A stretch of 64,000 nucleotides of DNA from Planctomycetota bacterium (GCA_016179685.1 JACPCR010000068.1:1-64000); one strand, 5' to 3'. Shown: positions 51,057-60,883, numbered from the stretch's first letter. Numbers and translations: made by a program. The notes: a model not told the origin generated them from the letters alone.

Positions 51057-53909
51057 TCAGAGCGCCTTTTGAAGCGCCTGCTGGAGCTTCTTGAGGCCTG
51101 CGCCCACGTCCGCGCCGAGGTGCACTCGGAGCAGCCGGCGCTTGCGCTGGCTCAGGCTCTGGAAGTCGCCGAGGGCCTGGGCGTCCTTCAGCACGCCGAA
51201 GGTGAAGCGCTCGTCCGGAATCTTGAGGTCTTCCGCGTCGTCCGCGGTGATCTGGAGGAAGAGACCGGACTGGGGACCGCCCTTGTGGAGCTGCCCCGTC
51301 GAGTGCAGGAAGCGCGGACCGTAGCCGAGAGTGGTCGCCACTCGGTGGCGGTCCCGCACGCTCAGGCGCATGGCCCGGAGCACCTGGTCCGTGGCCCCGT
51401 TGCGATCGAGGTAGGCATTGAAGGCCGCGTAATCGCCGGGCTGAAGCCGTGCGAGGTGAGCGGCCAGAGCGGATTCGAGGGACGAGGCCCCGGCGGCTTC
51501 GAGAGCCTGGGCGTTGGCCGCGTCGGCGTAGAGTCGGATTCCGCCGGATTCGAGGAACGGGCTGCTCTGCGGCAGGCGGCCGTTCTTCTTGAACTCCTCG
51601 AGGTAGGCCTTCGTGAAGTCCTTGCTTTCCTGGACGTTCGGCTGATCGAAGGCGTTGATGCCGAGAATGGCCCCGGCGACCGCCGTGGCAATCTCCCAGC
51701 GGAAGAACTCCTCACCCACGTTGTCCAACTCGGTGAGCTCGATGCGGATGACCGGATGGCCGTCCTTCTCGAGTGCGGCGACTTTCTCGTCCTGACCCGC
51801 GTCCGGCTTGGCGCTGAAACGGATATAGGCGAAGAGGCGATCCTTGCCGTAGACCTCGGGCGGGCCGAGCGCCTCGTCGTCGATGGGGATGATGCCTTTG
51901 CCCTCCTTGCCGGTGCTCTCCGCCAGGAGCTGCTCGAGCCAGGCGCCGAGGTCGGACACGGCGGGAGAGGTGACGAACGTGAGCTTGTCGCGTCCCTGCT
52001 TGGCCAGCTCGCCGATGGCGACGCCGAGGACCATGCCTGGGTTGTCGGCTGGCGGCACGCACGAGTCGCAGCTATGGCGCATGCGCTCCGCGCGGTACAG
52101 GAGATGCTCGACGTCGATGCCCATGAGGGCGGCAGGGATGATGCCGAAATTGGACAGGGCCGAATAACGGCCGCCAATCTCCGGCACGCCCGGAAGAATG
52201 TCCCGGAATCCGCTTTCACGAGCCAGGTTCTCGAGGAGCGAGCCTGGGTCCGTGATGGCGATGAAGTGGTCCCCCGCCTTCTTTCCTTTGATCTCGCGCA
52301 TGCGATCGAAGAAATACTGGTAGAACACGATGGGCTCGGTGGTGGAGCCGGACTTACTCGAGACGATGCAGAGGGTCTTGGCGAGATCGACCTTCTTCTC
52401 GAAGCGGCGGACCTGTGCCGGGACGGTGCTGTCGAGCACGAGAAGCTCGGGGTGGCCCTCGATGCGGCCCCAGGTCAGGGCGCAGACCTCGGGCGCCAGG
52501 CTGCTGCCGCCCATGCCGAGCAAAAGGACGTGCTGGAAGCCGGCCTTGCGGGCGTCCTCGGCCACGCCTCGGATGCGGTCCATCTGCTCGAGCTGGTCCC
52601 CGGCCACGTGCAGCCAGCCGAGGGCGTTGCGGATGATTTTCTGGTGCGCGGGGTCCTGATGCCACAGGCCGGGCTCCTTGGCCCAGAGACGCCGGATGAA
52701 GCCCTGCTCCCGCAGTTCCTTGAGCCGGGCCTGGACGTTCTTATCCGCCGCGCCCAGTGAAAAGGTCTGGCGGTCCAGTTTTGCCCCGAGCAGTTCCTCG
52801 CGCTTGCGATGGATCACGCTCATGAGCTGGTCGAAGGCGTCCACGAAGATTTTCGCCCCATCCTTGAGAAGCTTCTGGGCGGCCTCCTCGATGCTGATGC
52901 CGCACTCGGCGAGCGCGGCCATGGTCTCCCGGGCCTCGTCGACGCCTTCGAGAAGGGCAGGCCGGACCTTGCCGTGGTCGCGGAAGGCATTGAAGGTGGC
53001 CGACGGCATCGTGTCCACCGTGTCCGGCCCGATGAGCTCCTCCACGTAATAGGTGTCCGGATACTTCGGGTTCTTCGTGCCCGTGCTCGCCCAGAGCAGG
53101 CGCTGGACCTTGGCGCCCTTCTCCTTGAGGGCGAGGAAGCGTGGACTGGAAAAGATTTTCAGGAAGCTCTGGTAGGCGATCTTGGCGTTGGCGATGGCGA
53201 TCTTCCCGGTAAGGCTCTGGAGCGTGGCCTTCTCCCGGGGCCGTGTGGATTCCTTGATCCGGGCCTCGATGAGGGCATCCACCAGCGAATCGATGCGGCT
53301 GATGAAGAAACTGGCCACGGAGGCGACCTTGCTGACGTCGCGCCCCTTGGCGGCGAGCTTCTCGAGGCCGGAGATATAGGCCCAGGCGACCTGCTCGTAG
53401 GCCTGGACGCTGAAAAGGAGCGTGACGTTCACGTTGATGCCCTGGCTGAGAAGATAATCGATGGCGGGGATGCCTTCCGGCGTGGCGGGCACCTTGATCA
53501 TGACGTTTTCACGCCCGACCGCCTTGTGCAGCCTCAGGGCCTCCTCGATCGTCCCCTCCCGGTCGTAGGCCAGCGCTGGCGAGACCTCGAGGCTCACGTA
53601 GCCGTCCCGGGTCCCGGTTTTCTCGTACACCGGATACATGAGGTCCGCCGCATCCTGGATGTCGCGGACGGCCAGGGTCTCATAAATCTCCTTGACGCCG
53701 CGGACGTCCTGGGCGATCTGCCTGAGGGACGGGTTGTAGTCCGTGCTGCCGGCGATGGCCTTTTCGAAGATGGACGGGTTGGAGGTCACGCCCATCAGCC
53801 CGTCGTTGTCGATCAGGGCCTTCAGCTCGCCCGAGGAGATGAGGCCCCGCCGGATGTAGTCGTACCAGGGGCTCTGTCCCAACTCGCGAAGCTGAACGAG
53901 AGGATTCAT
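51057..53909 (-). CDS. tal-pgi: bifunctional transaldolase/glucose-6-phosphate isomerase
   Basis: A 950-residue fusion. Residues 1-360 are transaldolase: SPWYDYIRRGLISSGELKAL at the start, TSNPSIFEKAI, and the Schiff-base Lys in NVMIKVPATPEGI. Residues about 400-950 are phosphoglucose isomerase: VLLLGMGGSSLAPEV, CIVSSKSGSTTEPIVFYQYF and PEIGGRYSALSNFGI. The product links sedoheptulose-7-phosphate/glyceraldehyde-3-phosphate exchange to fructose-6-phosphate/glucose-6-phosphate interconversion. The ATG at 53909 has AAGGAG six bases upstream. It lies 97 bases after transketolase on the same strand, so the two probably form a pentose phosphate operon. Full length for the known fusion. Confidence 0.93.
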   Translation of the reverse strand: MNPLVQLRELGQSPWYDYIRRGLISSGELKALIDNDGLMGVTSNPSIFEKAIAGSTDYNPSLRQIAQDVRGVKEIYETLAVRDIQDAADLMYPVYEKTGTRDGYVSLEVSPALAYDREGTIEEALRLHKAVGRENVMIKVPATPEGIPAIDYLLSQGINVNVTLLFSVQAYEQVAWAYISGLEKLAAKGRDVSKVASVASFFISRIDSLVDALIEARIKESTRPREKATLQSLTGKIAIANAKIAYQSFLKIFSSPRFLALKEKGAKVQRLLWASTGTKNPKYPDTYYVEELIGPDTVDTMPSATFNAFRDHGKVRPALLEGVDEARETMAALAECGISIEEAAQKLLKDGAKIFVDAFDQLMSVIHRKREELLGAKLDRQTFSLGAADKNVQARLKELREQGFIRRLWAKEPGLWHQDPAHQKIIRNALGWLHVAGDQLEQMDRIRGVAEDARKAGFQHVLLLGMGGSSLAPEVCALTWGRIEGHPELLVLDSTVPAQVRRFEKKVDLAKTLCIVSSKSGSTTEPIVFYQYFFDRMREIKGKKAGDHFIAITDPGSLLENLARESGFRDILPGVPEIGGRYSALSNFGIIPAALMGIDVEHLLYRAERMRHSCDSCVPPADNPGMVLGVAIGELAKQGRDKLTFVTSPAVSDLGAWLEQLLAESTGKEGKGIIPIDDEALGPPEVYGKDRLFAYIRFSAKPDAGQDEKVAALEKDGHPVIRIELTELDNVGEEFFRWEIATAVAGAILGINAFDQPNVQESKDFTKAYLEEFKKNGRLPQSSPFLESGGIRLYADAANAQALEAAGASSLESALAAHLARLQPGDYAAFNAYLDRNGATDQVLRAMRLSVRDRHRVATTLGYGPRFLHSTGQLHKGGPQSGLFLQITADDAEDLKIPDERFTFGVLKDAQALGDFQSLSQRKRRLLRVHLGADVGAGLKKLQQALQKAL

Positions 53910-54005
53910 AGGAGGCTCCTTCCGGTCTTGAAAGGGATGTTGAAACGGGGAAACGGCGGCGGCGGCGCAGCCCATGCGCCCGCGGCGGCGACGGGAACAC
54001 GCCCG

Positions 54006-56069
54006 TCACGCCTTCCGGGCCAGTTGCTGCCGGGCCGCGGCGAGCACGTGCTCGAGCGTGAAGCCGAACTTCTTCTGAAGCTCCTGCAGGGGCGCCGAAG
54101 CACCGAAGGTCCTCATGCCGATGGCGGCGCCCGACGTGCCGATGTAGCGCTCCCACCCGAACGTGGAGGCCTGCTCCACCGAGACGCGGGCCGTGACGCC
54201 GGACGGCAGCACGGACTCGCGATACTCCGGGCTCTGGTGCTCGAACAGCTCCCAGGAAGGCATGCTGACCACGCGGGCCGCGACGCCTTCAGCCTTCAGC
54301 TTTTCGTAGGCCTGCACGCAGAAGGAAACCTCGCTGCCCGTGCCGATCAGGATGACGTCCGGCCTGCCTCCGGGCGCATCGCCGAGGACGTACGCGCCCC
54401 GGGCGAGGCCGGATGCCGGGGCGTACTTCGAGCGGTCGAGGGTGGGCATGGCCTGGCGGGAGAGGACGAGGACGGCGGGCTCGTGGCGGAGCTTGAGGAT
54501 CACGCGCCACGCTTCAGCGACCTCGTTGGCGTCGCCGGGCCGAAGGACGATCAGGCCCGGAATGGCCCGGAGAGAGGCGAGGTGCTCGATGGGCTGGTGG
54601 GTGGGCCCGTCCTCCCCGACGCCGATGGAATCGTGAGTGAAGATGGTGATCACCGGGATTTCCATGATGGCGCTCAGGCGGAAAGTGGACCGGGAGTAGT
54701 CGCTGAAGATGAGGAAGCCCGAGCCGAAGGGCCGGATTTTGGTGAGGGACAATCCATTGAGGATCGATCCCATGGCATGTTCGCGGATGCCGAAATGGAG
54801 GTTGCGGCCCCCGTGGTTTTCCGGCGTGAAGTCCCCCGCCCCGTCGAAGGCCAGCCGCGTCTTGCAGGACGGGGTGAGGTCAGCCGACCCGCCGATGAGC
54901 CAAGGGAGGTTCTTGGCGGCGGCATTCAAGACCTTGCTCGACGAGTCGCGGCCGGCGAGACCCTTGGGATCGGCCGGAAAACTCGGGAGTTCCTTTTCCC
55001 AGCCGTCCGGCATCTCCCGCCGCTGCATGCGTTCGATGGAGTCGGCCAGCGCGGGGTACTGCTTCCGATACTCGGCAAACTGGGCCTCCCAGGCGGTCCG
55101 GAGGGACTTTCCGCGCTCTCCGATATTCTGCCGGAAGTGCTCGTAAACGCCTTCGGGAACGAGAAACTTGGCGTCCTCGGGCCAGCCGTAGTTGCGCTTG
55201 GTCAGGCGGATTTCCTGCTCGCCCAGGGGCTCCCCGTGCGCGGCGCTGGTGTCTTGCTTGTTCGGGGCGCCGTAGGCGATATGGCTGTCCACTATGACCA
55301 GCGTCGGACGGTCCTTCGTGTTCCGGAAGGTCTTCAGCGCCCGCTCGAGCATCTCCAGGTCGTTGGCGTCGCCCACGCGCAGCACGTTCCATCCGTATCC
55401 GATGAACCGCGTCGCCACATCCTCGCTGAACGCCCAGTTCGTGTGGCCCTCGATGGTGATCCTGTTGTTGTCGTAAATCCAGCACAGGTTCGATAGCCTG
55501 AGATGCCCGGCGAGCGAAGCGGCCTCGCCCGAGACGCCTTCCATCATGCAGCCGTCGCCGCAGAGGGCGTAGATGTTGTAGTTGAACATCTCGAAGCCGG
55601 GCCGGTTGAACGTGCTCGCCATCCATGCCCCGCCGATGGCCATGCCGACGCTGGTCGCCACGCCCTGGCCCAGGGGACCCGTCGTCGTCTCCACGCCCGA
55701 CGTCCAGCGGTACTCCGGGTGGCCCGCACACTTGCTGTCGAGCTGGCGAAAACGCTTGATGTCGTCCAGCTTCACCGACAACTCGCCCAGCCGCTCATAC
55801 TTCGAATCCACCGCCTTCACGCCCGTCAGATGCAGGATCGAATAAAGGAGCATCGAGGCGTGCCCGATGGAAAGAACGAAACGGTCCCGGTTCGCCCATA
55901 TCGGGTCCTCCGGGTCGAAACGCATGAACCGATTCCAGACGGTGTAGACGACGGGGGCCATGGCCATGGCCGTGCCCGGATGGCCGGAATTGGCCGCCTG
56001 AACCGCGTCCATGGACAGTGTCCGTATCGTGTTGATGCACTTCAGCTCAAAGCGCTGCTGCTCAGTCAT
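54006..56069 (-). CDS. tkt: transketolase
   Basis: A 687-residue thiamine-diphosphate enzyme that moves two-carbon units between ketose and aldose phosphates. Diagnostic segments: [20 protein letters not shown], the ThDP/Mg motif [13 protein letters not shown]...CWIYDNN, the ribose-phosphate-binding [15 protein letters not shown] with catalytic Glu, and [20 protein letters not shown]. Start ATG at 56069 follows a G-rich ribosome site. It is the first gene of an apparent operon with tal-pgi. Upstream of it are two long palindromes and mosaic element copy C, so its promoter region has been altered by repeats; no clear -35/-10 is seen. Confidence 0.95.
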   Translation of the reverse strand: MTEQQRFELKCINTIRTLSMDAVQAANSGHPGTAMAMAPVVYTVWNRFMRFDPEDPIWANRDRFVLSIGHASMLLYSILHLTGVKAVDSKYERLGELSVKLDDIKRFRQLDSKCAGHPEYRWTSGVETTTGPLGQGVATSVGMAIGGAWMASTFNRPGFEMFNYNIYALCGDGCMMEGVSGEAASLAGHLRLSNLCWIYDNNRITIEGHTNWAFSEDVATRFIGYGWNVLRVGDANDLEMLERALKTFRNTKDRPTLVIVDSHIAYGAPNKQDTSAAHGEPLGEQEIRLTKRNYGWPEDAKFLVPEGVYEHFRQNIGERGKSLRTAWEAQFAEYRKQYPALADSIERMQRREMPDGWEKELPSFPADPKGLAGRDSSSKVLNAAAKNLPWLIGGSADLTPSCKTRLAFDGAGDFTPENHGGRNLHFGIREHAMGSILNGLSLTKIRPFGSGFLIFSDYSRSTFRLSAIMEIPVITIFTHDSIGVGEDGPTHQPIEHLASLRAIPGLIVLRPGDANEVAEAWRVILKLRHEPAVLVLSRQAMPTLDRSKYAPASGLARGAYVLGDAPGGRPDVILIGTGSEVSFCVQAYEKLKAEGVAARVVSMPSWELFEHQSPEYRESVLPSGVTARVSVEQASTFGWERYIGTSGAAIGMRTFGASAPLQELQKKFGFTLEHVLAAARQQLARKA

Positions 56070-56106
56070 GTTCGTCCCCCCGATGAGAATGTGGCGATAG
56101 CGTCAA

Positions 56107-56147
56107 CCTGTCCCGAAGCGCCGTCCAAGGCGGCGCTTCGGGACAGG
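56107..56147. repeat. 17-bp perfect palindrome upstream of transketolase
   Basis: Arms 56107-56123 and 56131-56147 pair perfectly around TCCAAGG. It begins 38 bases upstream of the tkt ATG and so may fall in its leader. Confidence 0.8.
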
Positions 56148-56170
56148 AGAATCCAGTTTCAAACGTTCCT

Positions 56171-56204
56171 CGCGCCTCCTGCCTGACGGCAGGCAGGAGG
56201 CGCG
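56171..56204. repeat. 14-bp perfect palindrome
   Basis: CGCGCCTCCTGCCT (56171-56184) pairs with 56191-56204 around GACGGC. It lies directly between the preceding palindrome and mosaic element copy C. Confidence 0.75.
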
Positions 56205-56215
56205 AAGAAGTGACA

Positions 56216-56370
56216 ACTTAAGGCGGGCGAAGCCCGCAACCCAATAAGGGTACAAAAGATGTCAGGGTTCAGGGTTTAGAAATCAACTGTCACCCGACAC
56301 CTGACACCTTTCAACTTCTCCGCGCCCGCTTTGCGGGCACCCGGCGGAGAAATGACACCCTAAGACTCTG
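56216..56370 (-). repeat. mosaic hairpin element, copy C
   Basis: Minus-oriented copy. It starts on the plus strand with ACTTAAGGCGGGC-GAA-GCCCGC, then the AAAGATGTC...GACACCTTT pair, and ends with the CTTCTCCGCG...CGGCGGAGAA stem around one GCGGGCACCCGG unit and TGACACCCTAAGACTC. The inner segment between the two GTGTC blocks is shortened relative to copies A, B and D. Confidence 0.8.
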
Positions 56371-56543
56371 GTGAACTCGATGCTGCCATCAAGAAGAAAA
56401 TGATAACGGAATCCGACGGGAAAGGGAAGCCCGTGCGTTGCGATGCCGGAGGACTTGGAGGACGTATCAGGTCGAGGATACACTCTTTCTAGAGAGCAAA
56501 GGCCATCCCTACCCTGCCGCTGGAGAGGCAAAGGAGACGTACC

Positions 56544-57167
56544 ATGCGCCCCCGTGACGATCGGACTGCCTTACGCCTTGACATGCTGGCTGCCTTATTC
56601 CTGGTCCTTGTCAGCGGATGCCGATATTCGGAGGAGTACTACTTCCGGCCCGTCGAAGCCGATTCGAGCTGGAGGGCCCGCAGTGCCCGCAGCGCGCGCC
56701 ACGAGATTTCCGTCACGGACCAGAAACCCGTCCGCGTCTATTGGAACTGCCAGGCCACTCGGGAGAGAAAGGAAGAGGCCGTCGAGCAAAAGGTCAACCT
56801 GGAGTTCATGGTGGTCAACGAGTCGGGAACAGAGATCGAGCTGTTTCCGGTGGAATCCGTCCTGGCCGACGATGAGAACCGGAAATTCGACAAGCCATCG
56901 GTCCGGGTTCGCCGCAAGGGCAAGGATGAAGACGTTGAAAGTGTGAAGGTGGGGCCCGGCAGCCGCGTCCGGGGCGAGGTCGAGTTCCATCTGCCTGCGG
57001 ACGTCCCTCTGCACGGCCTGGGCTCCCTGCGCTACGAGTGGGCTTACCAGGTGGGGGCCAAACGGGAATCCGTGTCCTCCAAGTTCCTCCGGAGGGATGG
57101 ATACGATTCCTACCATTATCCCTACTATCCTCGCGGACTCTATTACCACTGGTTCTACTGCCGCTAG
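56544..57167 (+). CDS. putative lipoprotein of unknown function
   Basis: A 207-residue protein with a lipoprotein signal peptide: basic start (RPRDDRTALRLD), hydrophobic core (MLAALFLVLV) and lipobox VSGC with the Cys at about residue 26. The mature part is a beta-rich domain with an Ig-like feel (QKVNLEFMVVNESGTEIELF, KVGPGSRVRGEVEFHLP), possibly a carbohydrate- or protein-binding sandwich. The C-terminus is very rich in Tyr (YDSYHYPYYPRGLYYHWFY). The ATG follows AAGGAG at about seven bases. Anchored in the periplasm or outer membrane by inference; no operon partner. Confidence 0.65.
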   Translation: MRPRDDRTALRLDMLAALFLVLVSGCRYSEEYYFRPVEADSSWRARSARSARHEISVTDQKPVRVYWNCQATRERKEEAVEQKVNLEFMVVNESGTEIELFPVESVLADDENRKFDKPSVRVRRKGKDEDVESVKVGPGSRVRGEVEFHLPADVPLHGLGSLRYEWAYQVGAKRESVSSKFLRRDGYDSYHYPYYPRGLYYHWFYCR

Positions 57168-57187
57168 CGAAGCGCTGCCTCGGTGGA

Positions 57188-57215
57188 TTGACCGAGTCGG
57201 GACGGCGCGTATAAT
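57188..57215 (+). promoter_or_regulatory. sigma-70 promoter of the phosphoesterase gene
   Basis: TTGACC (57188-57193), 16-base spacer, TATAAT (57210-57215). Transcription from about 57222 gives a leader of about 135 bases that contains the hairpin at 57287-57324. Confidence 0.65.
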
Positions 57216-57286
57216 GGCAGGCGTCCCTGTCCAGAAGTGAGGATGCACCCCCGGACAGGGATGCCTGCCGGAAACCCCCTGGAGGT

Positions 57287-57338
57287 GACGAGTTCGCAAG
57301 TGCGGGTGCACTTGCGAACTCGTCTACCAGGGTTTTTT
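57287..57338 (+). terminator. 17-bp perfect hairpin plus T-run in a 5' leader
   Basis: Arms 57287-57303 and 57308-57324 pair perfectly around GGGT; TTTTTT follows at 57333-57338. It lies between the promoter at 57188 and the ATG at 57356, so it could attenuate the phosphoesterase transcript, or be a palindromic repeat that happened to land there. Confidence 0.6.
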
Positions 57339-57355
57339 CCCGTTTTGAGCGCCGC

Positions 57356-58117
57356 ATGATGAAGGCCATCATTTCTGATATCCATGGCAATCTTGAAGCG
57401 TTCCAGGAGGTCCTGAAGGACATCGAATCCCAGGGCATCTCGGAAATCCTGTGCCTCGGAGACGTCATCGGTTACGGCCCCAATCCGCTGGAGTGCCTGG
57501 ATGTCGCCATGGAGAAATGCAAGTGGGTGCTCTGCGGCAACCACGAGTGGGCGCTCGTGAACCAGCCCGTCGGTTTCAGTCCCGTGGCCAAGAAGGCGAT
57601 CGAGATGACGCGCCAGCTCTTCGAGAAGGAGCCCGATGCGGCCAGGGCCCAGCGCCGGAAAGAGTTCCTGAACAATCTCGAGCCGAATGTCGAGGATGGG
57701 AACATCATGTTCGTCCATGGGTCGCCGAAGGACCCGATCATGGATTACGTCTTTCCTGAGCAGTATTCGAGGTTCTGGTCGAGGGAAAGGGTGGACGATC
57801 TCCTGCGGACGGTCCAGTGGATTTGCTTCTGCGGGCACTCGCACGTTCCGGCGCTCATCTCGAGCGTCTACGAGTCCATCGTGCCGCACGGGAACAATCC
57901 GACGACCTATACGCTGGATGCGGCCAAGCGATACATCATCAACGTCGGGGCGGTGGGCCAGCCGAGGGACCGGAACAACCGTGCGTGTTATCTTATTTTC
58001 AACGAGAACACGGTGACTTTCCGCCGCGTCTCCTATGATTTCGCAGCGACGGCGGCGAAAATCCGGGCTCTCGGGCTCGGGGAGCGATCGGCGGCCCGCC
58101 TCGTGGATGGAACTTAA
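57356..58117 (+). CDS. metallophosphoesterase, YfcE/PrpE-like
   Basis: A 253-residue calcineurin-like phosphoesterase. All metal motifs are present: AIISDIHGNLEAF (DxH), LCLGDVIGYGPNP (GDxxxxGP), LCGNHEW (GNHE), MFVHGSP and CFCGHSHVPALI (GHxH), with NVGAVGQPRDRN closing the fold. This is the single-domain type that often acts on cyclic dinucleotides, phosphoproteins or small phosphate esters; the substrate is not known here. Two ATGs are adjacent at 57356 and 57359. The TAA stop falls inside the first bases of mosaic element copy D, so the last residues may be supplied by the repeat. Confidence 0.8.
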   Translation: MMKAIISDIHGNLEAFQEVLKDIESQGISEILCLGDVIGYGPNPLECLDVAMEKCKWVLCGNHEWALVNQPVGFSPVAKKAIEMTRQLFEKEPDAARAQRRKEFLNNLEPNVEDGNIMFVHGSPKDPIMDYVFPEQYSRFWSRERVDDLLRTVQWICFCGHSHVPALISSVYESIVPHGNNPTTYTLDAAKRYIINVGAVGQPRDRNNRACYLIFNENTVTFRRVSYDFAATAAKIRALGLGERSAARLVDGT

Positions 58118-58332
58118 GGCGGGCGAAGCCCGCAACCCAACAAGGGTGCAAAAGGTGTCCCGCCGGAGGCGGGTCAGGGTTCAGGGATCAACTGACACCC
58201 GACCCGCCTCCCACTGGGACAGGTCTGGCGGCACACCTTTCAACTTCTCCGCCGGGTGCCCACCGGGTGCCCACCGGGTGCCCACGTAGTGGGCGCGGCG
58301 CGGCGCGGAGAAGTTGCACCTCAAGACTCAGA
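58111..58332 (-). repeat. mosaic hairpin element, copy D (three-unit VNTR)
   Basis: Minus-oriented copy beginning AACTTAAGGCGGGC-GAA-GCCCGC and ending ACTTCTCCGCG-type stem then CCTCAAGACTCAGAC. It contains three perfect units of CGGGTGCCCAC (complement of the 11-bp unit in copy A) and the complete inner CAGTTGATC...GGGACAGGTCTGGCGG segment. It supplies the TAA at 58115-58117 that stops the phosphoesterase gene. Confidence 0.85.
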
Positions 58333-58390
58333 CGCGGCCTCTGGCCGTGTTCAATGAAGTGCATGCGAGACGCGGGTTGACGGGCCCGCC

Positions 58391-60883
58391 TCACCGCAGC
58401 AAGGTCGGTTCGCCCCAGGCGGCGCTCAAGAGAAACCAGCGGTATCCGCTCTCCTGGCGCACAGAGAGAGCCAGACGCCGGACGCCTGAGAGGCTGCAAG
58501 TCAGTCGCTCCGGCGCCCCGCCCCATTCGAGTATCCCGCTCGAAGCGAGCCGTTTCCCGTCTCCGAAGACTTCAAAGATCAACCGGTTGTGGGTGCGGTG
58601 GTTGGCGCTGACCGTCTGGCCGTCCGCGTCGATCCCGACCCAGGCGGAGAAATGCTGGAATCGTCCGGCGAGATCGAATTCCAGGGTGGAAGGCGCCCTG
58701 ACCCCGAAGCCGTGTTCGAAGACTTGGTCGGCGATGGCCAGAGGGTGTCCCTGGAAACTGCGGTTGAATCTCGCAGCGCCGAGGACCTGGCTCACCCGGA
58801 CCGGGAGAAGGTCGCTCAGCAGCAGGGAAGGCTGTTCGCCGGACGTCACTTCGAGGAGAGAGGGCGTGGCCCAGGTCGCCGACTTCTCACGAAGCGCTGG
58901 CAGGCCGTCGAAGCGGTAAAGCGGCGACAACCGCCAGTCCGCGTCGAAGTACCCGAAGGTCAGAAAGGTCTCCGGGAGGTCGCTTCGTTCGTCAAAAACC
59001 GCGTAATCGAAAAAATTCCGGTTTTCATAGGCGCTCCAATCGAACCAGTTGCCGAAGCGGTTGTTCATCTGAAACATCCCCCGCCAGGTTTGGGAGGCGA
59101 AGACCACCAGGTAGCGATCGGGCTGGAGCGGGTTGGGAGTGCAGAGCTTGACGCCCACTCCGTCCCCGCTCCAGGCCTTGCCGGCGAGGAGGATGCGGCC
59201 CGGCTCGAATCGCACGGGCAGTTTCCCGGCGGCGCGTTCCACGACCCGATTCTGGTCGGGCCGGCCGTAGCAGACGAGGTTCGCCGCCCGGACGTCCGCT
59301 TCCGTGACCTCGGTGTCAGGCTTGAGCGGGCACGGATACCCGAAGCGAAGCACCCACTGGTCGCGGAGCGCCTCGGCCTCGCGGCGGAGAACGGTCTTTT
59401 CGATCCCATCGGGCCCGGCGGTCCCGTAGACGACGAGGAAGCGGGCCATGAAGGCGTCCTCGATGGGGCCTTCGAGCCCGCGGCGCTTGGCCAGACCCTC
59501 CTCCGTTGCCCCCAGGATCGACCACTGGCCGCCGTTCTGCCCGAGACGAAGGGTCTGGCCGATCCAATCTTCAGGCTGGATGAGCATCTCGGGCCGCCCG
59601 TTGATTTGTAGGCGAAGGGCCCCCGCCGGCATCCATTCCGGCTCGCGATCGAGGGCGAACTGCGCCACGTTGCGGGTCGTGACCGTGACGAGGTCGGGCT
59701 CCGGAACATTCGCTTCGATCTCGGCGAACTGGAGGAGGCGCTCGAAGCGCCGGATTTCGACCCAGTGGCTTCGGCCGTGGCGGAGGCTCGAGGCCTTGAG
59801 GCGCACGTTCCGGGGCGCCCGAGACGCTGGCCGCGACATCAGCCAGCCGAACTGGTCCGACGTCGACGTCAAAAGCTCGGAGGCATGGGACGCCAAGCGC
59901 ACCTCACGGTAGGTGACCGGGCAGCCCTGCTCCTGCAGCTTCTGGACCATGCGGCGCGAATGTTCGACGGGCACGGTCTCGTCGCCCGTTCCATGGACGC
60001 AGTAGACGGGCAGGTTGAGGAAGTTCGGAGCGTAGGTGATGGCGCTGTCCGCATTCTCGAGATAACGGCGCAGAGCGGCGAGGTGGGACTCCTCAGGCAT
60101 TTCGGGCGTCTCCCACAGGGCCTCCCAGACCTCGTGGTCCGTGTTGCCCGCGCTGGCGGAGAGGGCCTGAAAGAGGTGGGGGTAATGGGCCGCGAGACTC
60201 CAGGCGCCCGTGGCCCCCATCGAATGCCCCTGGAGACTGATGCGGCGAGGGTCCACAGAGTACCGCGCACGGACTTCCTGGATGGCCTGAAGGACCTCCG
60301 CCTCCGCGACCCATTTGAAATCGATGCTGCCCTTGCCGTGCGGCGCGAGCGTGAGGCAGTCCTCGCGGTGCGCGGGCACGGCCTGCTGGAACGGCTCGCC
60401 GAATCCGACGAGCCCGTGGAGTTGAACCACGAGAGGCCAGCTCCGTGCGGCATCGTAGGCGTAGGGGACGTCGAGAAAGAAGGGCTCTTCGCCCCCGTCG
60501 AGGGATGAGGAGTAGACCTGGAGAAAGATGCCGCGGCGGCCGGAGAAGGGGTCCCCGCCCCGGCTCAGGCCATCCAGGTCGCGTTCCGAGGCGGCGATCA
60601 GGGCGCGGGCGCGGCGGAAGAGCCAGGCCCGCCAGCTCGAAAAATATCGCGGCAACGTGTACCGGTGGTAACGGACCGTGGCTTCCAGGCTCCTTCGGGC
60701 CGGTCCCAGCGCATCAGGAAGCGGTCCCAGTTGGTGAAGGCCGGCCTCGAGCTTATCGAGCCGCTCGAGGCAGGAACGATAGAGCAGCCACTTGATGACG
60801 AAAGGGGCGGCCAGCCCCGTCATGATGAGTATCGCCGAGGCAGCAGCTAACAATTTTCGCCTTCGGAACATCCCCATTTCCAC
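58391..60883 (-). CDS. membrane-anchored alpha/beta hydrolase with NPCBM-like C-terminal domain
   Basis: An 830-residue protein with an N-terminal anchor (LLAAASAILIMTGLAAPFVI) and a periplasmic remainder. Residues about 140-340 are a prolyl-oligopeptidase/esterase-like alpha/beta hydrolase: PLVVQLHGLVGFGEPF, nucleophile elbow ISLQGHSMGATGAWSL, LPVYCVHGTGDETVP (Asp) and VRLASHASELL (His). The last 140 residues (VFEHGFGVRAPSTLEFDLAG, RFQHFSAWVGIDA) match the NPCBM carbohydrate-binding module common in planctomycete-type exoenzymes. It begins with a GTG directly after the gspJ stop (TGAGTG), with an ATG two codons on, so it is translationally coupled to the pseudopilin operon. Confidence 0.8.
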   Translation of the reverse strand: MEMGMFRRRKLLAAASAILIMTGLAAPFVIKWLLYRSCLERLDKLEAGLHQLGPLPDALGPARRSLEATVRYHRYTLPRYFSSWRAWLFRRARALIAASERDLDGLSRGGDPFSGRRGIFLQVYSSSLDGGEEPFFLDVPYAYDAARSWPLVVQLHGLVGFGEPFQQAVPAHREDCLTLAPHGKGSIDFKWVAEAEVLQAIQEVRARYSVDPRRISLQGHSMGATGAWSLAAHYPHLFQALSASAGNTDHEVWEALWETPEMPEESHLAALRRYLENADSAITYAPNFLNLPVYCVHGTGDETVPVEHSRRMVQKLQEQGCPVTYREVRLASHASELLTSTSDQFGWLMSRPASRAPRNVRLKASSLRHGRSHWVEIRRFERLLQFAEIEANVPEPDLVTVTTRNVAQFALDREPEWMPAGALRLQINGRPEMLIQPEDWIGQTLRLGQNGGQWSILGATEEGLAKRRGLEGPIEDAFMARFLVVYGTAGPDGIEKTVLRREAEALRDQWVLRFGYPCPLKPDTEVTEADVRAANLVCYGRPDQNRVVERAAGKLPVRFEPGRILLAGKAWSGDGVGVKLCTPNPLQPDRYLVVFASQTWRGMFQMNNRFGNWFDWSAYENRNFFDYAVFDERSDLPETFLTFGYFDADWRLSPLYRFDGLPALREKSATWATPSLLEVTSGEQPSLLLSDLLPVRVSQVLGAARFNRSFQGHPLAIADQVFEHGFGVRAPSTLEFDLAGRFQHFSAWVGIDADGQTVSANHRTHNRLIFEVFGDGKRLASSGILEWGGAPERLTCSLSGVRRLALSVRQESGYRWFLLSAAWGEPTLLR

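Noticed and set aside
52809-55496. 895-codon plus-strand open frame across tal-pgi and tkt
   Set aside because: It is the antisense of two clear enzymes, has no recognisable motif, and spans the gap between them.
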